Shown here one piece after another: positions 1-11,289 of a stretch of 64,000 bases of DNA. The translations under genes and the position numbers were made by a program. How positions within the stretch are numbered: position 1 is the first letter of the stretch; every line of letters starts with the position of its first letter. Source of the DNA: Mesostigma viride (lineage: Eukaryota > Streptophyta > Mesostigmatophyceae > Mesostigmatales > Mesostigmataceae); contig RPFO01000097.1 in the NCBI GenBank assembly GCA_009746045.1, positions 524,366-588,365 on the forward strand. Direction: 5' to 3'. A model generated the notes under the pieces. The model saw nothing but the letters and a program-made list of their open reading frames with translations. It had not been told where the DNA came from and searched no databases.

Positions 1-1614
1 TGATGATGCTCACCTGTGCCTGTGTGTCTACTGCCAGAATACTGGGATCCTGGTTAGATTCACCCACAGCATTGACTTGTGCTGCACCTGCTGCCATTTG
101 TGCCTTGGCAGTGTGTGCTCTATGTAGAGCTTTTAGAGCCTCAGCAAATTTATTCCTGGGGACAACAGGATCTGCTGCTTCGCGTGGCTGTTCCTGAGAT
201 GAGGGAGGAGCGACCTGCTGCTCATCCAGTGCACGTTCCTCCTGCCCAGTTGGACCAGTGGGCTGTGGTGGGGCTGCACCACTGAGGAACACAGGAGCGT
301 CTATGGTTGTGTTGCTTGCATCAGCTATGTCCCTAGCCAATTCACTGGGTGAGACCAACCCACCAGACTGAGGCTCTGAATCCATGTCCAAGAATTCTAC
401 CCCTGACACGTCTGCCAAAGGAGGGTAATAAAGCTTCAGTCTATGCTTGCCAACCATTCGCTCTCTGTGATGCTGAATAGTCACCGTGTCACCTGTTTCT
501 GACAACCTGATGATTTCAGCTGGACCATGCCATCTACCAGAGTGGGCTTTGTTCCCTTCCCCTCCCTATAGTAGAGTACCTGATCCCCCACTTCAAACAC
601 AGGCCTGGCATTACTCTTATCCTTTTTTGCCAGCAACTTGGCCAAGTGTTGCCTTTGCGTGTTGTAGTGGTCTAGTACCTCCTGAGAGTAGCTACCTGAT
701 TGCAGGCCAATTGGTGTGATTTCACCAAAAGGAGAAGACATGAGGGGCTTGGTGTTCAGAGTTCTGCACACCTCAGCTGCCCACGCTGTCCTATCAGCAT
801 AGCTCCCAGACTCTGCTGTCCTGGACTCATTTTTCTTTATGAGGTCCCTGATAGCACGCATGGTACGTTCAATCATCCCCTGGCGTTCATGATCTTGAGC
901 CCCAGCAATGTCTATCTTGGGCAGATCAGGATAATCTTGTATCCACGTGAACTGCTGATCCAGCATTAATTTTTCCTGAGGATGATACCGTGCTAGTGCA
1001 ATCAGCAGGGCTCTGTGCAGTTGTTCATTGGCCATGCCTGGCAAGGGTTCTATCACCACAAACCTAGACCAGGCATCTTTTAGGACCAAGTAATACACCG
1101 TGTCCTTCACCAGGTGTATCACATCCCCTACTAGCTTTCCTCTAGCCAGTGGTGGGGTGGCCACATGCCATCTCTTGGGTTTAGGTGCATGCAGTTGGCA
1201 CGCTTCACAGTGCTTCCTGACATGCCTGCACATCTGTTCCAGGTCACGGCCATCAATTTTATTGGCCAGCCTTTCTGCCACTGCCTCATGCCCCATTGCC
1301 TTGTGTAGCTGTTGGGCTAACCTGGCATAGGATATAACCTTATCTGCTGCTGCATCTAAGGAGGCTATAGTGGGATCTTGGGCCACCTGTGCTAACGTCA
1401 TGTCATAAGCCAGGTCCCAATCCACTTCCTCACTGTCAGGCAACACAGAGCAAATAGAAGGTACACGGCCATTGAGAAACCAGGGTACAGGAGACTTACA
1501 GTCGTCCTGAGTGCTGGCTTGTTTGTTGGGGCGCCCCGTGAGGCTCCCTTCCTGGGCTTGTTGCAGCGTCCCCCTGCAGGTAACGGGTGGCGGGGCTCCC
1601 AGCAACCTGGGCAC
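1..1614 (-). pseudogene. Retroelement pol fragment: integrase and C-terminal tail
   Basis: This is an integrase, the enzyme that joins element cDNA to the genome. In the 377-residue frame (1614 to 481) the N-terminal HHCC zinc finger is H104, H109, C136, C139. The core then has candidate catalytic residues D164, D219 and E249, the last in GMIER. An SH3-like C-terminal segment starts at GDQVLYY. That frame stops at 481, but another frame picks up the same domain from about position 530 (HGPAEIIRLSETGD) and stays open to position 1 through a proline- and glutamine-rich linker. One indel near 530 therefore breaks the gene. The linker resembles the spacer between integrase and RT in copia-type polyproteins, but that is inference. 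Confidence 0.78.
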
Positions 1615-4284
1615 ACATCCACATCAGATCCAAGTTCGGGTTTGCCCTTCCAGCAATCATCCCTCTCATGCCCCTTGCATGAGCACCTGGTGCAGTACAG
1701 GGTGGAGTCATGAGGCTTACCTTTCTGACTAGGCCCCTGGGAGGGCCCTGCCTTACTGCCTGGGTTCCCCTTTCCCCCCTTGTCTGATTTCCCCTGCTGC
1801 TTGGATGACCCCCCTGCCTTCTTACCTTGCTGGGGACCCTTGAACACCGCCTTGACCTGAGCTACCACCTCCTTGATGAGCTTCTTCCTGCTAGGACCTG
1901 CACCGTCCTGACCACCCCCCCTTGGACCTTGTTAACCTTGGGTTCCTTGACAGTTGAGAAGGGTTCTAGGCTCTGCTGAATGAACAACATGGCCCCCCTA
2001 AAATCATCCCACTTGTCTTTAAGGCCAGCCAGCAGAACTGCATTGGTGTTCTTGTCCAGCTCAGCTTTGGTGAGCCACTGATGGATCAGGTACTTAGAGT
2101 TGAGTTTCTTCAACTCCTCGTCCCTGTCTATGTACAGGACAACTGTTTGTTGTCACGTACGTAGTCAGACTTGTTGACTTTGTACGAGGCCAACCAGTTG
2201 AACCCCTTGAGAGCCTGCAGGTGTTCCCCCTTGGTCAACAGCCCTTTTAGGTCTGCTATGAATTCTGTGAAGATTTGCACCTCCTCTGCCCCAGGTGTGC
2301 TGGCCCTCCTCTCATACATCTGAACCATTTGTTTTATGCTAGGTGCAGATTGGTGGATCGTGTTAGACACCCTGAGAGCAGGAAACCAATCACGGATGTT
2401 ATCATGGGACCAGGAATGTTCTATCTTGAAAAGAAACTCAAGTGCATCCTCCTGCACAATCCCTCAGCTAGACCTGGGAAGGTAATCCTATCTTCCCTAC
2501 GGGATGCATCAAACCTGGGTCGCTGTGGTACAGCGACAGCCGCTTGTGGTTGAGGTTGCTGCTGCTGCTGCTGCTGCTGCGGTTGCTGTTGCTGATGCTG
2601 CCGCTGCTGCTGCTGCTGCTGCTGCTGTTGCTGATGCTGTGGCTGCTGCTGCTGCTGGGTTGTCGCTCCAGCGTTGCTGCCGCCCGCCATACCCCCGGTG
2701 CTTGCTGGTGCCCCTCCCCCTGGTGCTCCCCCGTCCTTCCCCTCGTCACCATCCTCCTCTGGATGCGACCGCTGGGGCGTAGACGATGGTCCACACCCCT
2801 CCTGCCACTTTCCTTGGCGGACCCGCTTGGCGGCCCTCAGCAGTTGCTCTACTGCCTCTGCTGCCCGCGCCCGCTTGGTCGGGTTGGCCTCCGCTGCGTC
2901 CAGCTCCTGGTGGAGTAGTGCAGCGATGCGGTCCAGCTCCAGGTCCGTGTCGGTCTGCAGTGTGTTTGGGTGTGGGGGGTGGGGGGTGGGGTGTGTCTGC
3001 ACCAGCGCGAACACGCTCACGCGCGTTTAACAAGGCCGCTCCTCGCTGGGCCCTTGCTGGCTGCGGGGTGCGCATGAAGTCCAGTACCGCGTCCTCGGCA
3101 GCGGCTCATGTGGCGCCAGACCACGCTCAAAACGGATTGCGTCTCCGAATTCTCCCTGCAGAGCCCAGGTCCTGGCCGCCTCCTGATACCTGCGCAGAGC
3201 CCGCTCCTCCTTACGCATGCGCCTGTCTAGGGCACGTGCGTTCCGCCTGCTCTTCCTCGCCAGCCTGGCCTCCTGCTCCCTCCTCGCCGGGCCCACCATT
3301 GCTGCCAGTGCCGCCTCCGACCTCTTCATGGCCGCGTCCAGCCGCGCCTGATGACGCCGGGTCTTCTCCGTGGCATCGTGCGCCTTCGCACGAAGTCGCC
3401 GCAGCTCCCGATGCTGCGCCTCCCTGGCTGCACGCTCCCTAGCCAAACTGTTCTCAGCCATGGACCGCACCATTGCCCTTTGCCTTCCGCTGGCAATGCC
3501 TGGTGTACTCTATCTTGGCCAGTCGCTCGGCCTCGACCATGGCCGGGTCCATCAAAACCAGCTCCTCACCCCGCGCTCCGGGCTGCATCTCCACCGAGGA
3601 GTCGGTCTCCTGCAATACATCCCCAGCCATGCGCCTAAAGGAGCGCGCTGTGCGCCTGTGCGCAAAGGTAAGAGCTCGTTCTTCTTGCGGAGAACGTATG
3701 GGGGCGCCTCTCGCGCGCCTGTCGGCCCCGCGCGCAACCCGCCCTCGCCACTCGATCCCGCTCCAACTGCCGCTCCGCGAGCTCCCGGGCTACTCTGTCT
3801 ATCTCAGTCTCCGCCCGCAGCTGAGCCTCGCGCTGAGCCTCCAGCTCGCGCTGCTGCTCCAGCTCCTTGCGAGCTGGGCCTCCTGCCGAATGCGCTCTGC
3901 CTCGCGGCGGAGCAGCTCTCCCGCTTCTCCCTGTCCTCCGGCAGCTCGAGATCCACAGGTCCTCGTCCTCGTCGTAGCCATCCGACGGGATATCCCCCAA
4001 TACGGCACCACCCTCCCCGGCCCCGTAACCAGCTCGGGTGCCGTGGGCTGCCCTTCAGCCGGTGGTGCATTGGGACGCCATACATTGTATAGCGGCGGCC
4101 TCGCCGCCAGCTGATCCAGGAACCGCGGGTCCTCGTCCGAAGACGAGCGACCACTGCCGGCATCGCTGCCAGCGTGATCATTCCTACCCTGCCGGCCCCG
4201 CACTGCCGCCCGGTAGTCCAAATCTTCGGACGACGGGGACAGGCTTGACTCCGAAGAGCACTCACGATCAGAAACGTTCGACAT
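1400..4284 (-). pseudogene. Gag-like polyprotein with CCHC zinc knuckle, frameshifted
   Basis: The start is the ATG at 4284 (MSNVSDRECSSESS). The N-terminal part is acidic and Ser-rich. A long charged segment of likely coiled coil follows (about 3890-3030, rich in Arg, Glu and Ala), then a glutamine-rich stretch and a capsid-like region (2457-1870). The zinc knuckle is C59-x2-C62-x4-H67-x4-C72 in the last frame (1868-1398), which packages element RNA in known Gag proteins. The reading frame changes at least four times, so the copy is dead. The assignment rests on the zinc knuckle and on position before the integrase; the upstream part alone would not be recognisable. Confidence 0.65.
2557..2659. 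repeat. CTG/CAG triplet repeat inside gag
   Basis: About 100 bp of slightly interrupted CTG units. On the coding minus strand they encode a Gln/His run in the gag-like protein. Confidence 0.9.
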
Positions 4285-4852
4285 TTTAAAATGAGAGAGT
4301 AGTATAAAAACTGTGAGAGTTTTTATAAATGCAAGTTATGGCACTCGTGCAATGGATGCGAACGTGTGTTGGATTATGCAATGGCTGGCATAATATCAAC
4401 CCATGCAAGCTTGCCAAGCTGGATTGCATGGGCACGTAGGTTAGGGTAACCTAGCTATCCTGCACTAGTGCTAACCAATGAGATGCTGGCTCCGTCCAGC
4501 TAGATCTACTCCAGCTAGGACTGATACGATGCCCACAGGCACCGACTGCCTAACATCACTACGTGGATGGTCCTGGACCTCCCCTAGGACCTCCGTACAG
4601 GCCCTAGCACTGCAACCACCTTGTGGTCTGCATCACAGCTCATAAACCCTACCACGTGAATACCCACGTGCGTGTGCCCTACATATCTCAGTGCTAATAT
4701 CTAGCACCCACGTGCCCAATATGGCACGTGCGGATCTAAGCCCTAGTAGAGATATGTCCAGTGTACTACACCACCGTCCATGTCCGTATCCCACTTGGGA
4801 GACGGGGACAACGCCACGTGTACTGATAGTCTAGGCCTGAAGTCCTAGAATA
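4285..4852. other. Non-coding, possible 5' region of the retroelement
   Basis: I see no gene. Just upstream of the gag start is an AT-rich stretch. The rest has several ACGTG-containing words and no recognisable primer-binding site or LTR end. Confidence 0.4.
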
Positions 4853-5128
4853 ACTAAGATGACTGACTAGAGCTAGACAGACCTTTTCCGTACGTAGTTT
4901 TCCATGTGCGGGTATTTCCTCGTAAATGGTGGGAGAGCGATTGCAGCAATGGTGAGCACTCACCACTAGACACTCCCGGCTGGCCAGTTAGGCTCCAAAC
5001 ACACTCCCTGATCAAGCAAGCTGTTTCCAGACCCACTGTCTAGGTCATCTAGTCGCTGCATGGACATCGCGTAAGCCAGCCATACTTTCAATGAACAAGG
5101 CTACAAATTTGCATCTCCATTCATATTC
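4853..5128. repeat. Dispersed repeat R1, left half of LINE-B target
   Basis: About 275 bp that match 46810-47045 in inverted orientation, and whose right part matches 47663-47778 in direct orientation. At the last site the sequence continues straight into repeat R2. Here it stops at 5128, where LINE-B begins, and R2 resumes at 13472. The nature of R1 is unknown; no coding potential was seen. Confidence 0.8.
5119..5128. repeat. TSD of LINE-B (left), pairs with 13472-13481
   Basis: ATTCATATTC occurs immediately before LINE-B and again directly after its TTAA-rich tail. It occurs once, uninterrupted, at 47769-47778 in a paralogous R1-R2 repeat. Confidence 0.85.
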
Positions 5129-5159
5129 GACGAAATGGCTGACGGAGGTATGGCTGACG

Positions 5160-5256
5160 GCGGAGTTCAGATCTTTTGCATCTGAGCCCCAAATTCGGTC
5201 AGACCACTTGCATTCGATGCGCTTTTTTGAGACGCACACGCCAGTATAATCGGTTA
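5160..5256 (+). promoter_or_regulatory. Shared LINE 5' module with TATAAT-like box
   Basis: The order AAATTCGGTC, CGCTTTTT, GACGCACACG, GTATAAT (5244-5250) recurs in diverged form at 25940-25997 (GATATAAT) and on the minus strand near 12716 in LINE-A copy B (GATATAAT). Conservation just before ORF1 in three elements suggests an internal promoter; this is inference from sequence. Confidence 0.5.
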
Positions 5257-5307
5257 CGGCTGAAACGCAGTATTGCCAAAGTTACGCACGTGACGACTTA
5301 AGCAGCT

Positions 5308-6716
5308 ATGACGACCCCAAAAGCAAAACGGGGTTTGGAAAAGGAGCTTTCCGGCTCCCAGCCCAACCCACTCGCCATCGTCCTTGCCCAGCCGGCTGGG
5401 CTCGCAAATCCATCGCCAGCAAACCCATCACCAAGCGCCTCGCCCGAGCCCAAGAAACCCTGCCACGAACACAAATGGCACAGGTACCTACCTGCATGAT
5501 TACGACCGCTTTTCTTTTCAGCACTGGCTAGAGCTGTCCACAGAAGAATGCGCCGAAATAGTGCGTCTCTTGGCACAGGAACGCAAGCTCCATGGGGCCA
5601 CAGGGCCCATCCCCGACGAGAACCTGGAGAGGTTCTTTACCAGGGGAGACCTCAACCACTGCCTCGCCATCCTGTGCAGCTTCTACCAGCTACCTACGGC
5701 CAAAATCGCCGCCAAGATCCGCGCCCCAGCCCAGCCTGCGCGGCCGACAGCCACATGATTCGGCTTCCTCCCTCTGCAAGGATGACATCCGAGCAGTGCT
5801 GGAGGAGCACGTGACCTGGCCGTCGGCCGAGAAGCTGACCTCGCTGAACACGACGCTCAACACGGTGGAGGCCCGGGTCTCCAATGTGGAAACCAAGGTA
5901 CGTCGTCCACAAGCTCCAACCCCAGTTCACGGCGCTGCACACCGCGGCGCAGGCATCTGAGACGCACGCTGCACTTGCCTCTCGCCTCAACCACTGAGGT
6001 GGAGGGCAAGTGCGGCGTGCTCATGAAGAAGCTTGAAGCCATCACCGCTCACACCGAGGCCCTGGCCTCACAGGTCCCCAAGATAGCGGAGCAGACGGCA
6101 ACCATTGCATCCCAGCCACCCCGGCTGGATGCTGGCGACCTCCCGCCCCGGCCTCTCCTATGCGGACCTGCTGCGGTCAGCGACCGCCTCCACCACCGAC
6201 GCCATCGCCACGAAGCTCCAGGAGCTGGAGGACCACCCCCAGCCCAACCAACGGGAGGCCTGCACCGACCGCGCTCGCCACGAGTGCCGAGTGGTGCAGC
6301 GTCGTTTCCCCCAGAAGCCAGGTGAGACGTCAACCTCCCTTGCCGACGAGCTCAAGGACCAGCTCCTTACCCTCATGGGCCTGGTAGGTGAGGTAGAACT
6401 GCGTGGGTGCCACCGCCTTCCCCACTCACGGGACATGCAAGGCGGCTCCCCCACCAGTTCTGCTCACCTTCGATCCCCTCGATCCCGTGAGGACAAGCAG
6501 CGGTTCCTCTCTCGTCACAAGCGTTTGCACGACCTCACCTGGACGCTGGACGACGACCTGACCCCCGCTCAGCAGCAGCAGCGACGCGACCTGTGGCCGC
6601 AGTACCTCCGTCCTCCGCCACAAGCAGGACCCCCAGAAGCCCAACTGCCCAAGGTGTACTGGAGGGACGGGGACCTGATGATCAACCACAAGATGTGGAC
6701 GCCCCCCGCGGGCTAG
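5308..6716 (+). pseudogene. LINE-B ORF1 (L1-type ORF1 protein), frameshifted
   Basis: The ATG at 5308 gives MTTPKAKRG. Coding continues through frame changes near 5450, 5750 and 5960 to a stop at 6714-6716. The middle has heptad-like segments (around VEARVSNVETKV and LMKKLEAITAHTEALA) consistent with a trimerising coiled coil. The end carries the segment ending in TWTLDDDLTPAQQQQRRDLW and then a VYWRDGDLMIN strand. An 'LDDDLTP..Q' helix followed by 'aryf-DG' is typical of the C-terminal domain of L1-like ORF1 proteins, which coat LINE RNA. The gene is broken by several indels. Confidence 0.65.
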
Positions 6717-7016
6717 ACTAGCTGATTGCCCTAGCTTGTATCCATTGTTGGTAGTCACTGCCGCCATGGTAGCCATGCTTAGAACATTTGCCTAGCCGTG
6801 CCAACATACCTAGTCACGTGCACCGCTAACGCACGGTACACAACCAGCCATGTACCCTTAGCTTAGTCCTTGTTGTTGTACAGCCATGCTACGTCTTGGC
6901 TACTCGCCCACGCTCCTTGTTATGCCATGCTCACATGGGTGTTATTGCACCCACAGATTGCCGGATCGTTACTAGCGTGTCCGTTTAGCTAACGTGCCCG
7001 AATGCAGCTGTGGCAT
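6717..7016 (+). other. LINE-B 3' UTR, left part
   Basis: Non-coding sequence after the ORF1 stop. It ends in GTGGCAT (7010-7016), the left TSD of LINE-A copy A. The 3' UTR resumes at about 13350. Confidence 0.6.
7010..7016. repeat. TSD of LINE-A copy A (left), pairs with 13343-13349
   Basis: GTGGCAT flanks copy A. The right copy partly overlaps LINE sequence (a GTGG match), so the TSD is short and slightly ambiguous. Confidence 0.6.
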
Positions 7017-7811
7017 TAATTAATTAATTAGTTAGACTCGTGCTCCCGTTGGGGAGTCACGGAGCATTAACCCCGATGGATGGATGGATGGGTGCAAACA
7101 TGCCGTCCTACCGGTCTAATCTATCTACATCAGCTACCTACGACATCTATCTAACATGCAGCATTCTAACTACAACATCTATCTAGGCAGCCTCACGCTG
7201 CCCTAGGGGAGTTGGCTGGCCGGTGCCTCCCACGGGTTTGCACACGCGCGGGCGCTTCCCCACAGGGGGGGGGCTCGTTGTCCTCTATGACCTGGGCCCA
7301 CTTGGCCTTGTCCATCATCTTCGTCCAAATCACGGAGAGGCCTAGGCCCCCCATGTCTTCTACTAGCTGTTCTTTGAAGGTGCCGGCCTTGCGGCGTCTA
7401 ACATCACTGGGCCCGGCCCACGTCAGGAGGTGCCGGCCAGGCAGTCAGAGCTGGTCGCAGACCTGCGGGGGGGCCACGTGAGGTGTCTACCTGGTTGGTG
7501 CGAGCTAAGTGCCCTACTAGTAGCTGCAGGCGCCGCTGCTTAATGGTGCTGGTGATATATGGCATGCCCTGGTACAGGTCCTCGTTGCGGACATGAGCAG
7601 CATATCAGTCCTACTCTGAAAATGGAACGCAGCATGCTGGTGACCGCGCCGTCCAGCTTGCGGGCCAGGTCGGCGGTGAGGGTCCACGTCTCGGCCCCAT
7701 ACGTGAGAACAGGAAGGACGAGGACCTTGAACAGGTCCTGTTTCTCGATCTTGCCCGGGTGGTGGCAGGGGCTTGCGCCACAGGGCCCGGTACTGGCGTA
7801 AAGCGTGCCAG

Positions 7812-7822
7812 GCGAGGGAGAT
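7812..7822. repeat. TSD of LINE-A copy B (left), pairs with 12860-12870
   Basis: GCGAGGGAGAT occurs before the TTAA-type tail of copy B and again just beyond its 5' end. Both are inside LINE-A copy A sequence. Confidence 0.88.
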
Positions 7823-7974
7823 TAATTAATTAATTAATTAGACTCGTGCCCCCGTTGGGGAGTCACGGAGCATTAACCGGGCCGATGGATGGATGGATGG
7901 GTGCAAACATGCAGTCCTACCGGTCTAATCTATCTACATCGGCTACCTACGACATCTATCTAACATGCAGCATT

Positions 7975-10929
7975 CTAACTACAACATCTATCTAGACAGC
8001 CGCACGCTGCCCTAGGGGAGCTGGCTGGCCGGTGCCTCCCACGGGATTGCACACGCGGGCGCTTCCCCACTGGGGGGGGCTCGTTGTCCTCTATGACCTG
8101 GGCCCACTTGGCCTTGTCCATCATCTTCGTCCAAATCACAGAGAGGCCTAGGCTTCCCATGTCCTCTACTAGCTGTTCTTTGAAGGTGCGGGCCTTGCGG
8201 CGTCTAACATCACTGGGCCCGGCCCACGTCAGGAGGTGCCGGCCAGGCTGGGCTGGTCGCAGTCCTGCGGGGGGCCACGTGAGGTGTCTACCTGGTTGGT
8301 GCGAGCTAAGTGCCCTACTAGCTGCAGGCGTCGTTGCTTAATGGTGCTGGTGATATAGGGCATGCCCTGGTACAGGTCCTCGTTGCGGACATGAGCAGCA
8401 TATCAGTCCTACTCTGAAAATGGAACGCAGCATGCTGGTGACCGCGCCGTCCAGCTTGCGGGCCAGGTCGGCGGTGAGGGTCCACGTCTCGGCCCCATAC
8501 GTGAGAACAGGAAGGACGAGGACCTTGAACAGGTCCTGTTTCTCGATCTTGCCCGGGTGGTGGCAGGGGCTTGCGCCACAGGGCCCGGTACTGGCGTAAA
8601 GCGTGCCAGGCGAGGGAGATGCGATGGTCCACATCAACCTCGCAGCTGGGGAGCAGGCTGCCCAGCAGCTTAACGCGGTCCCGATACAGGACTCGAGAGC
8701 CGTCTAGGAGATTATTAGAGGGGCGGCGGTGAGTTGGTGAGCCCAACCGCCAGGGCCTCTGTCTTCTTGCTGACCTCAAGCCCCACTGCACGGGCCTCGA
8801 GAGCCAGGCAGTCAAGCCATGTCTGCACGTGCCCAGTGTCCTCGAAGAGGGTGGTGTCGTCTGCGTAGATGATGTCTGCCAGCCGAATCTCCGTGTCCGC
8901 ACCGCCATGCCAGAATTTGATAGCAACCAGGTTGAAGGCGTTGCAGTTCCTCCACCAGTCGGCGAGTATAGCGAAGAGCGCCTGTACTGTGTTGCGACCT
9001 GAACGGAAGCCGTGCTGAGTCTCGCTAAGGTGACCGTCCAGGGCCGTGCGCAGGCGGTTCAGGATGAGCCGCATAAGAAGCTTGAGGGGGGCACTTTGAA
9101 TGCACACCCCTCTGTAGTTGCCGGGGTCGGCAGGCGACCCCTTGTTCTTGTACAGCATTGTGCGAAAACTGTGTTGCCAGGCCGCTGGAGGTGGTTGCGA
9201 CGACAGCAGAAGGCGGTTGCAGATGTCCCGGAAGAGCAGCATAACACCTGTGTCCTCGAATTCGGCTGCAAGTTTTACAACTGCGGCAGGAATCTCGTCA
9301 GAGCCGGTGGCTGCGTCATAACGCAGGCGCTGGACCGCCTCCGTGACCTCGCGAGAGGTGAAAGGAGGCATGTCAGACGGGTCGCCAAGTGGGCCGACCA
9401 GCGGGGGGACTAGGTAGTCCGCCGCTGACCTAGGCGGGGCCGGGGGCCCAGCGGGGCCGGCCAGGGCGGCCGGGCGGGCGGCGGCGGCTGGGAGCAGGGG
9501 TGGGGGCGGCGCAGCTGTCCCCACGACCTCGGCCGTGGCCGTGGCCCAGGTACGAAGCCGCTTGGCTGGGGCGCCGGGGACGTCGTGGCGGTGGGGCCGG
9601 CCGAGGCCGTCCGGGTGCCCGAGGCGCTTGTACCAGAACCAGGCCCCCTTGCCGTCGTGCTTCTGCTGGCAGCTGCGCAGGTCCTTGACCATCTGCTGAG
9701 CATCTGCCTTCTCAGCCTGCTCGTAGGCGGCCCTCAGAGCTGCTTGCAGCCCAGGTTTGGCGATCGGATCTCTGTTGCGGCGGAGCATCTGCCTGGCGGC
9801 GACCACTGTCGGTGCGTGACGGTGGACAGCAAGCTGCCGGCGCGGAGGCAAGGTGCATGGGGAGGGTGCGGGCAGCCAGGCGATACTTGGCAGCGACACC
9901 ACGGAGGATCACTGAAATATCACCCGGCGGCGGAATGGCGTGTAACTGCTGTCGGCTGCCCCGGGCGTCGAATACGGCCAGGAAATCATCCCTGTGCGAC
10001 ATAGCGGCCTGCTCTGCTGCTGACATCTTGTCGGCATCCTTCAGCACAATCCGGAGCACCTTCAGATCTGGCTGAGGCGCCAGCTGTCGCGACCGGAGCA
10101 ATCTGATGCGAGCGAGCACGAGACGATGATCAGATTCTACCGTGCTGACAGAATCTTGCAGGACGCGACCATCGACAACTGAGGGGCGCTGAGCCCGACG
10201 TAGGCAGACATAGTCAAGGCACACCACCCGATCCGACGGCCCAAAAAAGGTGGCCAGCTGCTCAGCGGGGCGTGCGAAAGAAGCATTGCATGCAACCAGC
10301 GCAGATTCTGCCAGCAGATTCGCAAATAAAGGCGTGTTACCGTTGGCTGTCGTGTTGGTTGGGGAATACTGAGCGCCCCCAGTGCCAACTGGCAGCGTGG
10401 CGTTGGCGTCGAGCAGCATAACCAGGAAGTGCCGAGCTGGGATGTTGGCCTCCTCCTCCTTGAGGGCGTCGAAGAAGGCCTCACGTTCCGCCTGAGCTCG
10501 ACCCGCATGTGGTGCATATCCCACGATAACGGTTAGCGTGTGGTGTGAATGGCCCTCAGTGGCCGAAAAAGTGGCCACTAGCACACGCGGGGACCGCAGC
10601 ACGATGGACTGGAGCTGCTCTGATGCTGCCGGCGAGCACAAGAGGCCCACACCACCTTGGCCCGGCGCGTCGCCGCCACCATAGTGGAACCGCCAGCCTG
10701 CACGCAGGTCGTCGACCAGCAGACCGTTGACCGCGTGCTGAGGGTCAACGGTGCGTCGGTGCTCCTGGACTCCAAGAACAGCGATCTTGTTGTCGGCGCA
10801 CAGGGCGATCAGCTCGTCGACGCGTTGGCGTGCTGGGGTGCCGCCGCTCGTAGAAGGATCTGCAGGGAGGGTGCGCACGTTAAAACTTGCAATACCAAGA
10901 ATGGGCCGTTGCCCTATTAGCGGGGGGGT
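7975..10929 (-). pseudogene. LINE-A copy B ORF2: endonuclease and reverse transcriptase, defective
   Basis: The N-terminal apurinic-type endonuclease begins near FNVRTL. In the frame 10878-9712 its catalytic residues are E39 (GVQEHR), Y121, D157 and N159 (DANA), D222 and the SDH triad at 249-251. The RT follows in the frame 9902-8715, with [13 protein letters not shown] and IIYADD visible. Compared with copy D (39399-41019), about 314 bp are missing at the join near 8935 (equivalent to 40469-40782). This removes RT motif A with its catalytic Asp and the PLQKGV..GCVLSP motif. A small insertion near 8707 adds a stop. The C-terminal part (TYGAETWTL, then KRPRVQSRG) lies at 8640-7975. The protein would nick DNA and copy LINE RNA at the target, but this copy cannot. 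Confidence 0.88.
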
Positions 10930-11000
10930 GGGGGTGGGGGTGGGGGTGGAGAAGGGTAGTGCTGGAGGTGGGGGTGGGGGTGGGGGGGGGGAGGGGAGGG
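10919..11000. repeat. G-rich (GGGGGT)n tract between LINE-A ORF1 and ORF2
   Basis: Runs of five or more G on the plus strand (C on the element's coding strand) fill the inter-ORF spacer. The minus transcript is C-rich here; the plus strand could form G-quadruplexes. Confidence 0.85.
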
Positions 11001-11289
11001 TGGCGATTGGGGTTAATGCTTGTCAACGCATGGAGGCTTTCTTTCAGGACGGATATGCGTCGTCTCCGTCCTGGCTGGGGTCGCCGGCGTGTCGACTGGG
11101 CCTCATCCCGCTCAAGGCGGGCTAGGAGGCGTGTGAGGCTGGTAAATTGGCGGGAAGGTTGACCGTGGCGTGCCTGGCGACCTTGCATCCTGATCATGCT
11201 CGCACGGTGCGACATGAGGATGGAAAGGGGCTTGTTTATAAAGGCTGTGCCCAAAGCCTATTGTACCGCGAGGCCGCGAGGGTGTGCCC

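Larger units (their letters stand above)
1..4284 (-). mobile_element. Decayed LTR-type retroelement, gag plus integrase, runs off left edge
   Basis: The minus strand carries a gag-like region with a CCHC zinc knuckle, followed directly by a retroviral-type integrase and its C-terminal domain. Both are broken by frameshifts. I find no protease or reverse transcriptase between the zinc knuckle (about 1694-1653) and the integrase zinc finger (about 1305-1198). Either the element has the Ty1/copia order, with RT beyond the left edge, or PR-RT-RNaseH were deleted. No LTR or primer-binding site was recognised to the right of the gag start. Confidence 0.75.
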
